Source of the DNA: an uncultured Eubacterium sp.
GTDB taxonomy: Bacteria > Bacillota > Clostridia > Peptostreptococcales > Anaerovoracaceae
NCBI GenBank assembly: GCA_946555345.1
Contig: CAMNSS010000001.1
Location: 62,001 to 126,000 of the forward strand
Reading direction: 5' to 3'
DNA: 64,000 bases
The notes under the pieces were generated by a model, which had not been told where the DNA came from, searched no databases, and was given only the letters and a program-made list of their open reading frames with translations. Below are positions 53,120 through 62,589 of the stretch, one piece after another. Position 1 is the first letter of the stretch; every line of letters begins with the position of its first letter. Both the position numbers and the translations under genes were made by a program.

Positions 53120-54067
53120 ATGCACGGGAAATCACCTGTTTTTTATCGATTTCTTGCGTTATGCATTGCAGTTTTCTTTTTATTTACCGGATGCTCCGGC
53201 GGTTCGTCCGCTTCATCCTCAAACAACCACTCCGATGACGAGCAGCGCGCGACAATCAGCGATTACCTGCTCCCCTCAGCGCCTGGCGCTACCGTGTATG
53301 GAAACCAAGCCGTTTCCATCGATGCTTCCAATAGCTCGGACGGCTATTTCACCGTCCAATACCATGGGGCTGTAACGAAAGTCAAGCTACAGGTTACGAT
53401 CCCAGACGGGACAGTATACACATATACGTTGAAGAACAACTCCGCCCAGTCCGGAGAAGTCTTCCCGCTCTCTGGCGGAAGCGGCAATTACCGCCTTGAC
53501 GTACTGGAACACGCCCACGACGACCTGTATGCGGTTTCCTTTTCACAAAACATCCAGGTTGCGATCAGTGACGAATTGAAACCGTTTCTCTACCCGAACC
53601 AGTATGTCTGGTTCACCCCGGAGAATGAAGCGGTCAAATACGCAGCGGAGCTATCCGGCCAGTCGTCCAATGACCTGGACTACGTCGAACAAGTCTACCA
53701 TTATGTAACGGAGAACATCGAATACGATGACAAGCTGGCTGAAACCATAGAATCCGGCTATCTGCCCGACATCGATGCGACCATGGACACAGGAAAGGGA
53801 ATCTGCTTTGATTACGCTTCCCTGATGGCCGCAATGCTTCGAAGCCAAGGCATACCGACAAAGCTGGTCGTCGGCTATTCCGGCGATGCGTACCACGCAT
53901 GGATCAGCGTCCACCTGGAAGAAATCGGCTGGGTCGATGGTATCATAGAATTTGACGGCACGGACTGGGTTCTGATGGACCCGACCTTCGCCGCAAATAA
54001 CAGCAGCAAAAAAACCAAGGAATACGTTGGCGACGGGAACAATTATACAGTAAAATACGCATATTAA
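53120..54067 (+). CDS. Transglutaminase-like lipoprotein
   Basis: Exported, probably lipid-anchored protein (signal peptide ending LFTGC, Cys25) followed by a serine-rich spacer, a beta-rich domain (about 55-165) and a transglutaminase-core domain. The catalytic cysteine is in GKGICFDYASLMAAMLRSQG, the histidine in DAYHAWISVHLEE and the aspartate in WVLMDPTFA. Such proteins may act as cysteine proteases or cross-linkers in the envelope. AAAGGAGG stands eight bases before the ATG at 53120. It lies 37 bases before the pilus cluster on the same strand; a functional link is only inferred. Confidence 0.88.
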   Translation: MHGKSPVFYRFLALCIAVFFLFTGCSGGSSASSSNNHSDDEQRATISDYLLPSAPGATVYGNQAVSIDASNSSDGYFTVQYHGAVTKVKLQVTIPDGTVYTYTLKNNSAQSGEVFPLSGGSGNYRLDVLEHAHDDLYAVSFSQNIQVAISDELKPFLYPNQYVWFTPENEAVKYAAELSGQSSNDLDYVEQVYHYVTENIEYDDKLAETIESGYLPDIDATMDTGKGICFDYASLMAAMLRSQGIPTKLVVGYSGDAYHAWISVHLEEIGWVDGIIEFDGTDWVLMDPTFAANNSSKKTKEYVGDGNNYTVKYAY

Positions 54068-54104
54068 CGGATAAATGAAAACGCAATGCAAACGGAGGTC
54101 TATT

Positions 54105-55139
54105 ATGAAACCATTTACCAATACAGAGCTTTCTTCCTTTTGCGGGCAGGTTGCCTTGATTCTAAAGTCAGGAATTTCCGCCATGGAAGGCCTTACCATC
54201 ATGCTCGAAGACGCTTCCGCCAAGGAAGAACGGGCCGTATTGGAAACGCTGCTTTCCAATATGCAGGAAACCGGGAGCTTTTATGAAGCGCTGAAATCGG
54301 TGGGGATTTATCCCTCCTATATGCTTCATATGGTGCAAATCGGCGAAGAAACGGGTACGCTCGACGAGGTAATGGAAGCGCTCCAAAGCCACTATGAACG
54401 GGAAGATTCCATCAAAAAAAGCATCCGCAATTCGATTACATACCCGATGATCCTGACTGCGATGATGGTGATCGTGATCGTCGTCTTGCTCGTGAAAGTC
54501 ATGCCGATTTTCAATCAGGTATTCGTCCAGCTCGGCAGTGAAATGACTGGATTCTCCCGGATGCTCATGCACATCGGGACGGCAATCAACAGCTATTCAG
54601 TTGTATTGATTGTACTGCTGGTTATCGCCGCCGCATTTATCCTTTACGGCATACGCACCGCTTCCGGCCAAAAACTGTTCGCCAGCATCGGACACAAACT
54701 GCGGTTTACAAGAATCGTCTACGAAGAAATCGCCGCCTGCCGTTTTGCGAGCGCCATGGCGCTCACTTTAAGCAGCGGGCTGAACCCTGAACGCAGCATG
54801 GAGCTGGTAAACGCCTTAAACGACGACCCCGTTTTCCAGGAAAAGATTGACCTTTGCATGAAAAAAATAGAAGAAGGAACGGATTTGTCCCAGGCACTTT
54901 TCACCTCCGGCATGTTTACCGGCGTTTATGCGCGAATGGCCTCCATCGGCTCGAAAACCGGAGCGATGGACCAGGTGATGAACCAAATCGCCGATCTCTA
55001 CCAATCGGATATCGACACCCGCATGAATAATATTCTCGCTGTACTGGAACCGGCTCTCGTGATTGCATTATCGCTGATTGTCGGCGCCATCCTCCTATCG
55101 GTCATGCTGCCGCTCATGGGAATCATGTCCAGCATTTAA
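54105..55139 (+). CDS. Type II secretion / type IV pilus inner-membrane protein (PilC/GspF)
   Basis: Inner-membrane platform of a pilus-like machine. Two GspF domains are visible: FCGQVALILKSGISAMEGL with MLHMVQIGEETGTLDEVM, and CRFASAMALTLSSGLNPERSMELV with YARMASIGSKTGAMDQVM. There are three membrane segments (about 117-137, 165-185 and 313-335). 345 residues is shorter than the roughly 400 of PilC. The ATG at 54105 has CGGAGG six bases upstream. It is the first gene of a cluster ending with a PilT-type ATPase. Confidence 0.9.
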   Translation: MKPFTNTELSSFCGQVALILKSGISAMEGLTIMLEDASAKEERAVLETLLSNMQETGSFYEALKSVGIYPSYMLHMVQIGEETGTLDEVMEALQSHYEREDSIKKSIRNSITYPMILTAMMVIVIVVLLVKVMPIFNQVFVQLGSEMTGFSRMLMHIGTAINSYSVVLIVLLVIAAAFILYGIRTASGQKLFASIGHKLRFTRIVYEEIAACRFASAMALTLSSGLNPERSMELVNALNDDPVFQEKIDLCMKKIEEGTDLSQALFTSGMFTGVYARMASIGSKTGAMDQVMNQIADLYQSDIDTRMNNILAVLEPALVIALSLIVGAILLSVMLPLMGIMSSI

Positions 55140-55202
55140 GAAGCTTTTTTGTTTCGGAAGCCGCTTTGTTTCCGAAAACCGCCTCGGAAGGAGTGATTAG
55201 CC

Positions 55203-55535
55203 ATACGCCGTTTTCAATATCAAAAACAACCGAATAATCCGCCTAAGTTCCTTCTGTCCGTCTGCGTTTTCGTGATTTTCCTCCTGCTCTTCATCGAGGG
55301 CATTTCTTCGCTTTCCACAGGCACGGTAAACCGTCAAAAGGAAAGCCTTGAAAATGCGGTTGTGCGCAGCGTGACATACTGTTATGCGATGGAGGGGAGC
55401 TACCCGGGCGATCTTGCATATTTAAAGGAATATTACGGCCTTACATATAATGAAGATTTGTTTTTTGTCGACTACCATATTTCCGGCTCGAACATTTTCC
55501 CCGATATCACCGTTGTGGAAAGGAAGGATTTTTAG
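55203..55535 (+). CDS. Small pilus-cluster membrane protein, apparent AUA start
   Basis: I do not recognise a named family. The 110-residue product has a basic N-terminus (RRFQYQKQPNNPPK), one membrane helix (about 19-38) and an extracytoplasmic domain of about 70 residues with ESLENAVVRSVTYCYAMEGSYPGDLAYLKEYYG, which resembles the conserved segment of Firmicute pilus-assembly proteins. AAGGAG (55188-55193) lies nine bases before ATA at 55203, and the frame is closed by a stop just upstream; the first conventional start in frame is a GTG at 55272, inside the membrane helix. I therefore infer AUA initiation. The stop is directly followed by the next gene's ATG. Confidence 0.62.
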   Translation: MRRFQYQKQPNNPPKFLLSVCVFVIFLLLFIEGISSLSTGTVNRQKESLENAVVRSVTYCYAMEGSYPGDLAYLKEYYGLTYNEDLFFVDYHISGSNIFPDITVVERKDF

Positions 55536-56018
55536 ATGCGATTCCAGATGAAGCGTAAACACATGATCGATTTTCTTTTTCCAGTCGCATTGTTTTTCGT
55601 GTTTGCCCTCTCAGCGCTTGCAGTCATCCTTTTTGCGACCAGGACATACCAGGACACAACAGAGCATTCCGCTTTGAACTATACCGCCAGAACGAGCCTT
55701 TCTTATATCAGCGAAAAACTGCACCAAAACGATGCGGACGGTGCGATCGAGCTTGGCAGCCTCGACGGAAATGATGCGGTTATCATGAAGCAGGCCTATG
55801 AAAACGAAACCTATTGCACTTATATTTACGCTGACGGGCAAGAACTAAAGGAGCTGTTTGTCAAAGAAGGCACGGAGGTTTCCGCCGCATCCGGACGGAC
55901 GATTTTGAAGGTACAGGATTTTACGCTCACGCAGCCGGCCGATGATTTGATTCGGATTTCCTGTAGCGACGAGGATGGACGGGAGGCGGCCGCATTCATC
56001 TCCATAAAGAGCGACTAA
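55536..56018 (+). CDS. DUF4860-type pilus-cluster protein
   Basis: 160-residue protein with one N-terminal membrane helix (about 12-33) and a soluble domain (about 50-160), similar to DUF4860 proteins found beside pilC/pilT in Clostridia. The N-terminal layout MRFQMKRKHMIDFLFPVALFF recalls prepilin-like minor components without a classical cleavage motif. Start codon immediately follows the previous stop (TAG-ATG). A 263-base filler follows it. Confidence 0.75.
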   Translation: MRFQMKRKHMIDFLFPVALFFVFALSALAVILFATRTYQDTTEHSALNYTARTSLSYISEKLHQNDADGAIELGSLDGNDAVIMKQAYENETYCTYIYADGQELKELFVKEGTEVSAASGRTILKVQDFTLTQPADDLIRISCSDEDGREAAAFISIKSD

Positions 56019-56281
56019 CGCAGAACCGTACGACAAGACGGGAAAATGAAGCGGGACGTAACCTACAGCGAAACAGGAAAATGCGGCGGGGCAGGAAACC
56101 CAATCGCTAGCGGCCACCTATCGCCGCTAACTGCCGCTCAATATGCAGGAACAAGCCGCCAGACCGCCGCCAGCGCACCAAACAAAAACAAAGCGAGGCA
56201 AAACGGCAAAGCGTTCGAGCCGCCAGCGGATATAGCAAAGCAATATCCCCACAGAACCGAAAGAAAGGATACAATTTCTAC

Positions 56282-56893
56282 ATGATACGGAAAAACAGGC
56301 CCAGGGCATCCAGCTTATTTTTAATGGAGCTAATCATTGCGATTCTCTTTTTCTCAATCGCAAGCGCTGTCTGTGTGCAGTTTTTTGTAAAATCACATCT
56401 GCTCAGCCGTGACGCAGACGCCCTGAACCATGCGGTAAACGAATGCAGCAGCGTGGCTGAAGCGCTCAGTACGGCGGACAGCATTTCAAGCGGGTTCAGC
56501 CTGTTAAGCCAGCTATATCCAAATGCGGTGGAAGGAAATACAGCGAAAATGGGCGCAGCCGAACCAGGCACAACCACAGGGAATGGAGCAGAAGCCGCTG
56601 AAACGGACACGCCTGGCCCGAACAGCGATGCGATTGTCCAAAGCACAGGAACAGATTGGAAAAAATCGGGTTCGGCAATCAATTCCGCAGAAATCACCTT
56701 CTATTACGATGATGAATTTCTGCCGTGCAAGGCAAAAAACGCCGATTACGTTCTTTCCGTTCACCTGGAACAATCAGGACAGATGCTTTCCGCAAACATG
56801 AAATTTTGCCCAAGCGGCAAAGAGGCGGCCACAATCTACGAATTAAACACGAACCAGCACATCCCACGGAGGACAGGTCATGAAAAGCGATAA
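56282..56893 (+). CDS. Prepilin-like protein with a low-complexity insert
   Basis: 203-residue protein whose N-terminus SLFLMELIIAILFFSIASAVCVQFF is a type IV pilin-like hydrophobic helix with the E at position +5-like spacing after a short basic leader. The middle (about 81-132: NAVEGNTAKMGAAEPG onward) is G/T/A/E-rich low-complexity sequence similar to the inserts in the aro enzymes. The flanks SLLSQLYP and SAINSAEITFYYDDEFL look like one continuous domain. Overlaps the next gene by 14 bases. No prepilin peptidase is present in the window. Confidence 0.7.
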   Translation: MIRKNRPRASSLFLMELIIAILFFSIASAVCVQFFVKSHLLSRDADALNHAVNECSSVAEALSTADSISSGFSLLSQLYPNAVEGNTAKMGAAEPGTTTGNGAEAAETDTPGPNSDAIVQSTGTDWKKSGSAINSAEITFYYDDEFLPCKAKNADYVLSVHLEQSGQMLSANMKFCPSGKEAATIYELNTNQHIPRRTGHEKR

Positions 56894-57392
56894 ACAGCAA
56901 TCTTCTTTTGTAAATATCGGCTCATCTTCCCTGCTGATCATATTTCTGGTGCTATGCCTTGTGACCTTCGCCATTTTGTCGATTTCCAGCGCCAGCAGCG
57001 ATCATTCATTCAGTGAAAAACTTGCCGAGCGGAAGACACAATACTATGACGCCTCATCCCAAGCATCTTATGTCTTAAATGAAATCGATGCAAAGCTCGC
57101 AGGGCTGGCAAAGGTGAACGGAGCAACCAGCAAGGCGGCATACGAAGAGCAAGTGGCTTCAGCCTTGCAGGATACCACAATCGACGGCATTTCCATAAGC
57201 TGTGAGGTATCTGATGGACAGGTTTTGATTTCCTATCAAATTCCCGTCGGCGGCAAGCAAGCGCTCGATGTAAAACTGCACGTTACGGATTATACGCAAA
57301 ATGCGGCTTATTATGAAATCAAATCATGGCGCATCCTCTCTACGGAGAATTGGGAAGGCGATCAAAGCCTCAACCTGATTCCGGTAAATTAG
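56880..57392 (+). CDS. Pilus-cluster membrane protein
   Basis: 170-residue protein with one membrane helix (about 14-36) and a mostly helical then beta-rich outer domain (coiled-coil-like ERKTQYYDASSQASYVLNEIDAKLAGL). I do not recognise a family name. Its place between the prepilin-like gene and the PilT-like gene suggests a minor pilin or assembly component. The ATG lies 14 bases inside the preceding gene, with GGAGGACAGGTC upstream. Confidence 0.7.
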   Translation: MKSDKQQSSFVNIGSSSLLIIFLVLCLVTFAILSISSASSDHSFSEKLAERKTQYYDASSQASYVLNEIDAKLAGLAKVNGATSKAAYEEQVASALQDTTIDGISISCEVSDGQVLISYQIPVGGKQALDVKLHVTDYTQNAAYYEIKSWRILSTENWEGDQSLNLIPVN

Positions 57393-57488
57393 CAGGAACA
57401 GCAACAGGGCGAAATTGATGAAGCTGTCCGCCAAACCGAAACAAGCGCCAGACAGCAAAACCAAACGAAAAGAAAAGGAGTTTCTGCG

Positions 57489-59216
<1,728 letters not shown>

Positions 59217-59252
59217 TTTCTGCTTTTTCCTGTATTTTACATGAATCATCAT

Positions 59253-59649
59253 TATATTGCCTAGGCTAACTCGATAAAATACAGAAAAGCTGCCCGAAGT
59301 TCCATGCTACGGGTGCGCCTATGCGGGGAGAGGCCTATGCGAGCCAGCGGACCATTGAAGCACCGAGCCATTGGATCATTGGGGTGACATTCTTTGTCTT
59401 GGACATATGCCCAGTAAAGTAACCTAAGCGCAGATGACTAAGCGGAACGCTTGGCCTCTGGGGCGCTGCGCTGCCAGAACGGTCAGACCACTGAATTGCC
59501 AAACCGCTGAACCACTGGAGCGATTATGCCTAATAGCAAAACCCCTAAAAAACCCATTTACGCCTGACAACGGAATTTAATTTTTTGTTTTTGCAGGTTC
59601 AATAAAACCATTTTTTTGCGATTTTTCAACTTTTTGTTGATAACGGGAC
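59253..59649. other. Gap between the recombinase remnant and tRNA-Arg
   Basis: No gene. The part 59320-59530 repeats loosely related phrases such as GCGGACCATTGAAGCACCGAGCCATTGG and AACGGTCAGACCACTGAATTGCCAAACC, with spacing of about 20-60 bases. The words AGCGGAACGCTTGGC and GCGCAACGCTTGGCACC (28258-28272) are shared with the rho-hbd gap. Confidence 0.4.
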
Positions 59650-59679
59650 TTGAAAAACATATTAAATTTGTGATATGAT
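59650..59679 (+). promoter_or_regulatory. Promoter of tRNA-Arg
   Basis: -35 TTGAAA (59650-59655), 18-base spacer, -10 TATGAT (59674-59679), with transcription start expected about 20 bases before the mature tRNA. Confidence 0.65.
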
Positions 59680-59706
59680 AGAGAAGTCTTCTGGACATGA
59701 TTTTGG

Positions 59707-59781
59707 GCCCCCTTAGTTAAATGGATATAACAAGCCCCTCCTAAGGGTTAGTTGCTGGTTCGATTCCGGCAGGGGGTGCCA
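59707..59781 (+). tRNA. tRNA-Arg, anticodon CCU
   Basis: Seventy-five bases fold into a complete cloverleaf. The acceptor stem is GCCCCCT with AGGGGGT (one G-U pair) and the D arm is GTTA/TAAC. The anticodon stem is AGCCC/GGGTT with loop CTCCTAA (anticodon CCT, reading AGG), and the T arm is GCTGG-TTCGATT-CCGGC. The CCA end is encoded (59779-59781). No variable-arm or other anomaly. Confidence 0.95.
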
Positions 59782-59788
59782 TATTAAA

Positions 59789-59818
59789 TCAGTTTCATCT
59801 GACTTTTATGAAAAGATG
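59789..59818 (+). repeat. 30-bp direct repeat, copy 1 (before comFB)
   Basis: Identical over 30 bases to 59855-59884. This copy lies in the untranslated leader just after the tRNA and includes the bases that precede the comFB ribosome binding site. Confidence 0.9.
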
Positions 59819-59833
59819 AAAGGAGCTATCGAA

Positions 59834-60175
59834 ATGCCTGACGAACGAAATGTTTCAGTTTCATCTGACTTTTATGAAAAGATGGGGGAAGATGTTAAAA
59901 TTTCTGATGTGCAAAACGTCATGGAAACCCTGGTAGAGGAGCATCTGGATAAAATTATGGAAGGCTCCGGCGTATGCACGTGCGACTATTGCCGTGCCGA
60001 CATCAAGGCGCTTGCGCTCAATAAGCTGCCCGCCCGCTATGCGTCCCGCCTGGAAGGAAACCTGATCACCCGCGTGGACAACATGAGGCGTCAAGCATCA
60101 ACCGATGTAATTGCAGCGATTATGGAAGCAGTTAACACCGTTGGCACAAATCCACGGCACGAGCCGCGAAAATAG
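59834..60175 (+). CDS. comFB: Late competence development protein ComFB family
   Basis: 113-residue protein of the ComFB family. The conserved core is VMETLVEEHLDKIM, the cysteine cluster CTCDYC (about 55-60), then DIKALALNKLPARYASRL and a C-terminal helix. In cyanobacteria related proteins bind cyclic dinucleotides and influence pili and competence; the Bacillus gene sits in the comF operon, though its role is unclear. I start at 59834, after AAAGGAG, not at the ATG six codons earlier that lies inside a duplicated segment. It is about 1.3 kb downstream of the PilT-like gene, which fits a pilus/competence role. Confidence 0.85.
   Translation: MPDERNVSVSSDFYEKMGEDVKISDVQNVMETLVEEHLDKIMEGSGVCTCDYCRADIKALALNKLPARYASRLEGNLITRVDNMRRQASTDVIAAIMEAVNTVGTNPRHEPRK
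59855..59884 (+). repeat. 30-bp direct repeat, copy 2 (inside comFB)
   Basis: Encodes SVSSDFYEKM in the comFB frame. The distance of 66 bases to copy 1 is a whole number of codons, so copy 1 carries the same codons upstream of the real start. This fits a partial tandem duplication. Confidence 0.9.
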
Positions 60176-60291
60176 CAACAGCAGGCAAAATACCCGCCTT
60201 GGGCCAGGTGTCATGTGGGTGCTGAAATTGCGGCGGATCGAAACAAAATACAATGCGTTGCCATACGATAAACGAAATACTGATTATAACC

Positions 60292-60320
60292 ATCATCGGC
60301 TTGCTATGCCGGTGATTTTT
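60292..60320 (+). terminator. Intrinsic terminator of comFB
   Basis: ATCATCGGC-TTGCTAT-GCCGGTGAT (nine pairs, one G-U) followed by TTTTT. A second GGCCGGAAAT/ATTTCCGGCC hairpin (60331-60363) just after it lacks a U tail. Confidence 0.75.
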
Positions 60321-60380
60321 ATTTGAACCGGCCGGCCGGAAATTGAAAAATGGATTTCCGGCCAAAAGTCATTTCAAATG

Positions 60381-61040
60381 TCATTTTAACAACTTCGAGT
60401 AATACGCATTTGCTTGGTACAATGCGGCAGCCGGATTATGCGCCAGCACCCTGTCTTTGGTAACAAGCGTCGTGCAAAGCGCCTCGGAATATTTATAAAA
60501 CAAGCTGTCATGGCCTACGCATAATCCCATGACGATGTTCAGGTCCGTATTCTCTTCATTGAGAAGTTTTGCCTGCATAATCGGGTTGCACATATTTTTT
60601 CCCACAGCTTCGCACCGTGCATCAATTCCGGCGCTAGTCTTTTGCATTGCGCCGATCTTGCACGCTGCACCGAACACCTCAAAACCATGATGCCTGAAAA
60701 TCTTTGCCGCCATGCGCGCTTCTGAAATCAGCCCTACGCAGGTAGCAATTCCCAGCTTCCTTGCCTCTATTTTCCTGGCAAACTCCATAATTTCTTCAAT
60801 CCGGGTCATCGTACAATAGTTTTCAAATTCAACGTCTGCCGCCGCTAGCGTCACCCGCGCATTTTCTTCGTCATCTGTGTACTGCCGCCGTGTTTCGCAT
60901 ATAAATTCTTCATCCAGCTTCGCTGTCGGGCAAAAATCAGGATACATTTTGTCCTGCTTGTCGCAGTTAATTACGGCGCAGTCAATGCAGCTTCGCTTGA
61001 TTTCATCTCTGCCATTATCGTTTGTCATAACCTTTTTCAT
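60381..61040 (-). CDS. DUF1847 metal-binding domain protein
   Basis: Anaerobe-associated protein of 219 residues and unknown function. The N-terminal cysteine pattern SCIDCAVINC and PDFCPTA suggests a metal or Fe-S site. The middle has IATCVGLISEARMAAKIFRHHGFEV, and the C-terminal half includes NIVMGLCVGHDSLFYKYSEA and LVTKDRVLAHNPAAALY, all typical of the family. Start uncertain between ATGs at 61040 and 61028 because neither has an ideally spaced site. Confidence 0.85.
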   Translation of the reverse strand: MKKVMTNDNGRDEIKRSCIDCAVINCDKQDKMYPDFCPTAKLDEEFICETRRQYTDDEENARVTLAAADVEFENYCTMTRIEEIMEFARKIEARKLGIATCVGLISEARMAAKIFRHHGFEVFGAACKIGAMQKTSAGIDARCEAVGKNMCNPIMQAKLLNEENTDLNIVMGLCVGHDSLFYKYSEALCTTLVTKDRVLAHNPAAALYQANAYYSKLLK

Positions 61041-61286
61041 CCTTTCTCTTCTATCCTTATTGCTCTGCCTTGGAATACGGTTTTTTATTTATGCTCGTTT
61101 GGGCATGGTCTTTTATTTATTTTATCGGTATTTTTGCGCCCGTTTTCGCAAAATTCCCCTCTGTCCGTTTGCCGTTTTCTCCGCCGCTCATCCGATACGG
61201 TTTTTCCTTTTTCGTTTATCCTATTTCATTTGCCGCTTTTATCGCCTAATGACATTTTACTATAAGTTCATAAATTTGCAAGGGCA

Positions 61287-61337
61287 GGCGGATGCTTTGC
61301 ATCCTGCGGGAATCATGCAAAACGCAAAGCATCCGCC
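61287..61337. repeat. Perfect 14-bp inverted repeat
   Basis: GGCGGATGCTTTGC (61287-61300) is mirrored by GCAAAGCATCCGCC (61324-61337) with a 23-base loop. No T run follows on either strand, so it is not a standard terminator. The surrounding gap 61041-61430 has no supported gene. Confidence 0.7.
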
Positions 61338-61430
61338 GCAAGCGAAAACCGTGCAAACGCAAGGAGTCTATGGCAATTATACCGCACTTTTTTTGTCAAC
61401 ATTGTTTTTTTGATGTTTTTTTGCAAGATG

Positions 61431-61463
61431 CTATATACAAAATATAGTAGCTTGATGTATAAT
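61431..61463 (+). promoter_or_regulatory. Candidate promoter/operator of the NrdD-like gene
   Basis: A perfect -10 TATAAT (61458-61463) is preceded by the palindrome CTATAT-ACAAA-ATATAG (61431-61447), which covers the expected -35 position, so a repressor could act there. No good -35 hexamer is visible. Confidence 0.4.
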
Positions 61464-61521
61464 GAATCCCAGATGATGTGAAAATCATCATTTATTATAC
61501 ACTTTAAGAAGGGGGACTATT

Positions 61522-61815
61522 ATGTCAGTTATTATTACAGGGAACGCCAGCCCGCAGGAAGCACAGGCTTATGTTGAATATTTGCAGGAAAAATACAACC
61601 GGAAACTGGAAACGCTGGACGTTCAAATCGATGGGGATTATGCAGACTTGGATTTTACGTTTTCACACGTTCCATTTGAGCGTATCAGGCGAATCACGGG
61701 ATACTTAGTTGGCACGATGGACAACTGGAACGACGCCAAAGCGGCGGAAGAAGCCGACAGGGTAAAGCATTCTATCAGCGAGGGCGTTATCGGCACATTG
61801 GAAAAAATCTCATAA
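61522..61815 (+). CDS. Short NrdD-like protein
   Basis: 97-residue protein. The second half, RIRRITGYLVGTMDNWNDAKAAEEADRVKHSI, resembles the C-terminal segment of anaerobic ribonucleoside-triphosphate reductase proteins (GYLVG-x-N-x-AK-x-AE-x-x-DRVKH), and short proteins annotated as NrdD are common in Clostridia. The catalytic glycyl-radical region is absent, so it is not a reductase by itself; no nrdD or nrdG lies nearby. The first half (ASPQEAQAYVEYLQEKY) is helical. GAAGGGGG precedes the ATG. Function open. Confidence 0.7.
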   Translation: MSVIITGNASPQEAQAYVEYLQEKYNRKLETLDVQIDGDYADLDFTFSHVPFERIRRITGYLVGTMDNWNDAKAAEEADRVKHSISEGVIGTLEKIS

Positions 61816-61840
61816 TGGCTATTTGCCAGGGCAAGGACAA

Positions 61841-61955
61841 AGCCGGCTTTGCCGATTCTGTTTCAGCGGCAAGCTCTACTGATATTCCACGAACATCAAC
61901 CGGATATTCAAGACAGCTGCCAGACATCTGGGATAAGACGGAAATATTAAAATCA
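61841..61955. repeat. Dispersed repeat element (copy B)
   Basis: Shares with 23335-23440 the ordered blocks GGCTT-GCCGATTCTGTTTCA, GCAAGCTCTACTGATATTCC and AAGACGGAAATAT. It directly follows the NrdD-like gene and precedes its terminator. It lacks the AAACGGTGAAA hairpins of copy A. Confidence 0.55.
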
Positions 61956-62015
61956 ATATTTCCTGCTTAATAAAAAAGCGATACAAACACCGAATCTTCT
62001 TGCATTGCTTTTCTC

Positions 62016-62051
62016 ATGAATAAAACCCGCTATTGAGCGGGTTTTATTCAT
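62016..62051. terminator. Bidirectional terminator after the NrdD-like gene
   Basis: Perfect 15-bp stem ATGAATAAAACCCGC (62016-62030) with GCGGGTTTTATTCAT (62037-62051), loop TATTGA. The TTTTA run within the 3' arm provides a U-rich tail on both strands. Confidence 0.75.
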
Positions 62052-62589
62052 CGATTTTCACTTTCGGGCGTTACCACGCCTAAATTTATTTTAAATATGC
62101 AAAAGGCGCATTTTTGCATGGCATCCACGCAGTTTCATGCAAATGCTGCTTCATTTTCAACGCATTCAGCAGCCGAAGCATATTCAAACTGGAAAATGCG
62201 CAGATTTTCAATGCGGTACCGGCTACAACCATTGCAACAAAAACAGCAACCGCTTTCAAAAGTATATTTGCTGCTCAATTTTGCAGATTCCCTTATTTTG
62301 CCCCTCACGATTCACTGCTTTCGCTCACAATTCCATTTCGCCCGCCGCCATTTCCACTTCTTGCAAACCACTTCTGCCCACAGCCCTAATCGTATGCCCA
62401 GCCAGACTGCTTTACCCGCGTTCATGTCTCACCACCGCCAAAAAACTTCTCCCATGCCTCGCTGCATCCCGTGCGAAGGCCCGCACTCTTTTTGGTATGC
62501 AAATCTCCCAGATTATGCTATACTAAATACATATATACACAAATAACATCCTGGCTATAAAATCATTCAAAATAACAAGGAGCGCCACC
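62052..62589. other. Gap upstream of purB
   Basis: No supported gene; several short plus-strand frames have no ribosome binding site. The sense is C- and A-rich with CATTTTTGCA/TGCAAATG-type inverted words near 62106-62145. A TATACT -10-like hexamer lies at 62519 ahead of purB, without a clear -35. Confidence 0.4.

Noticed and set aside
59789-59884. Integration (att) repeats of an element inserted at tRNA-Arg
   Set aside because: The repeat does not include the tRNA 3' end, the spacing is 66 bp, and there is no integrase; partial gene duplication explains it better.
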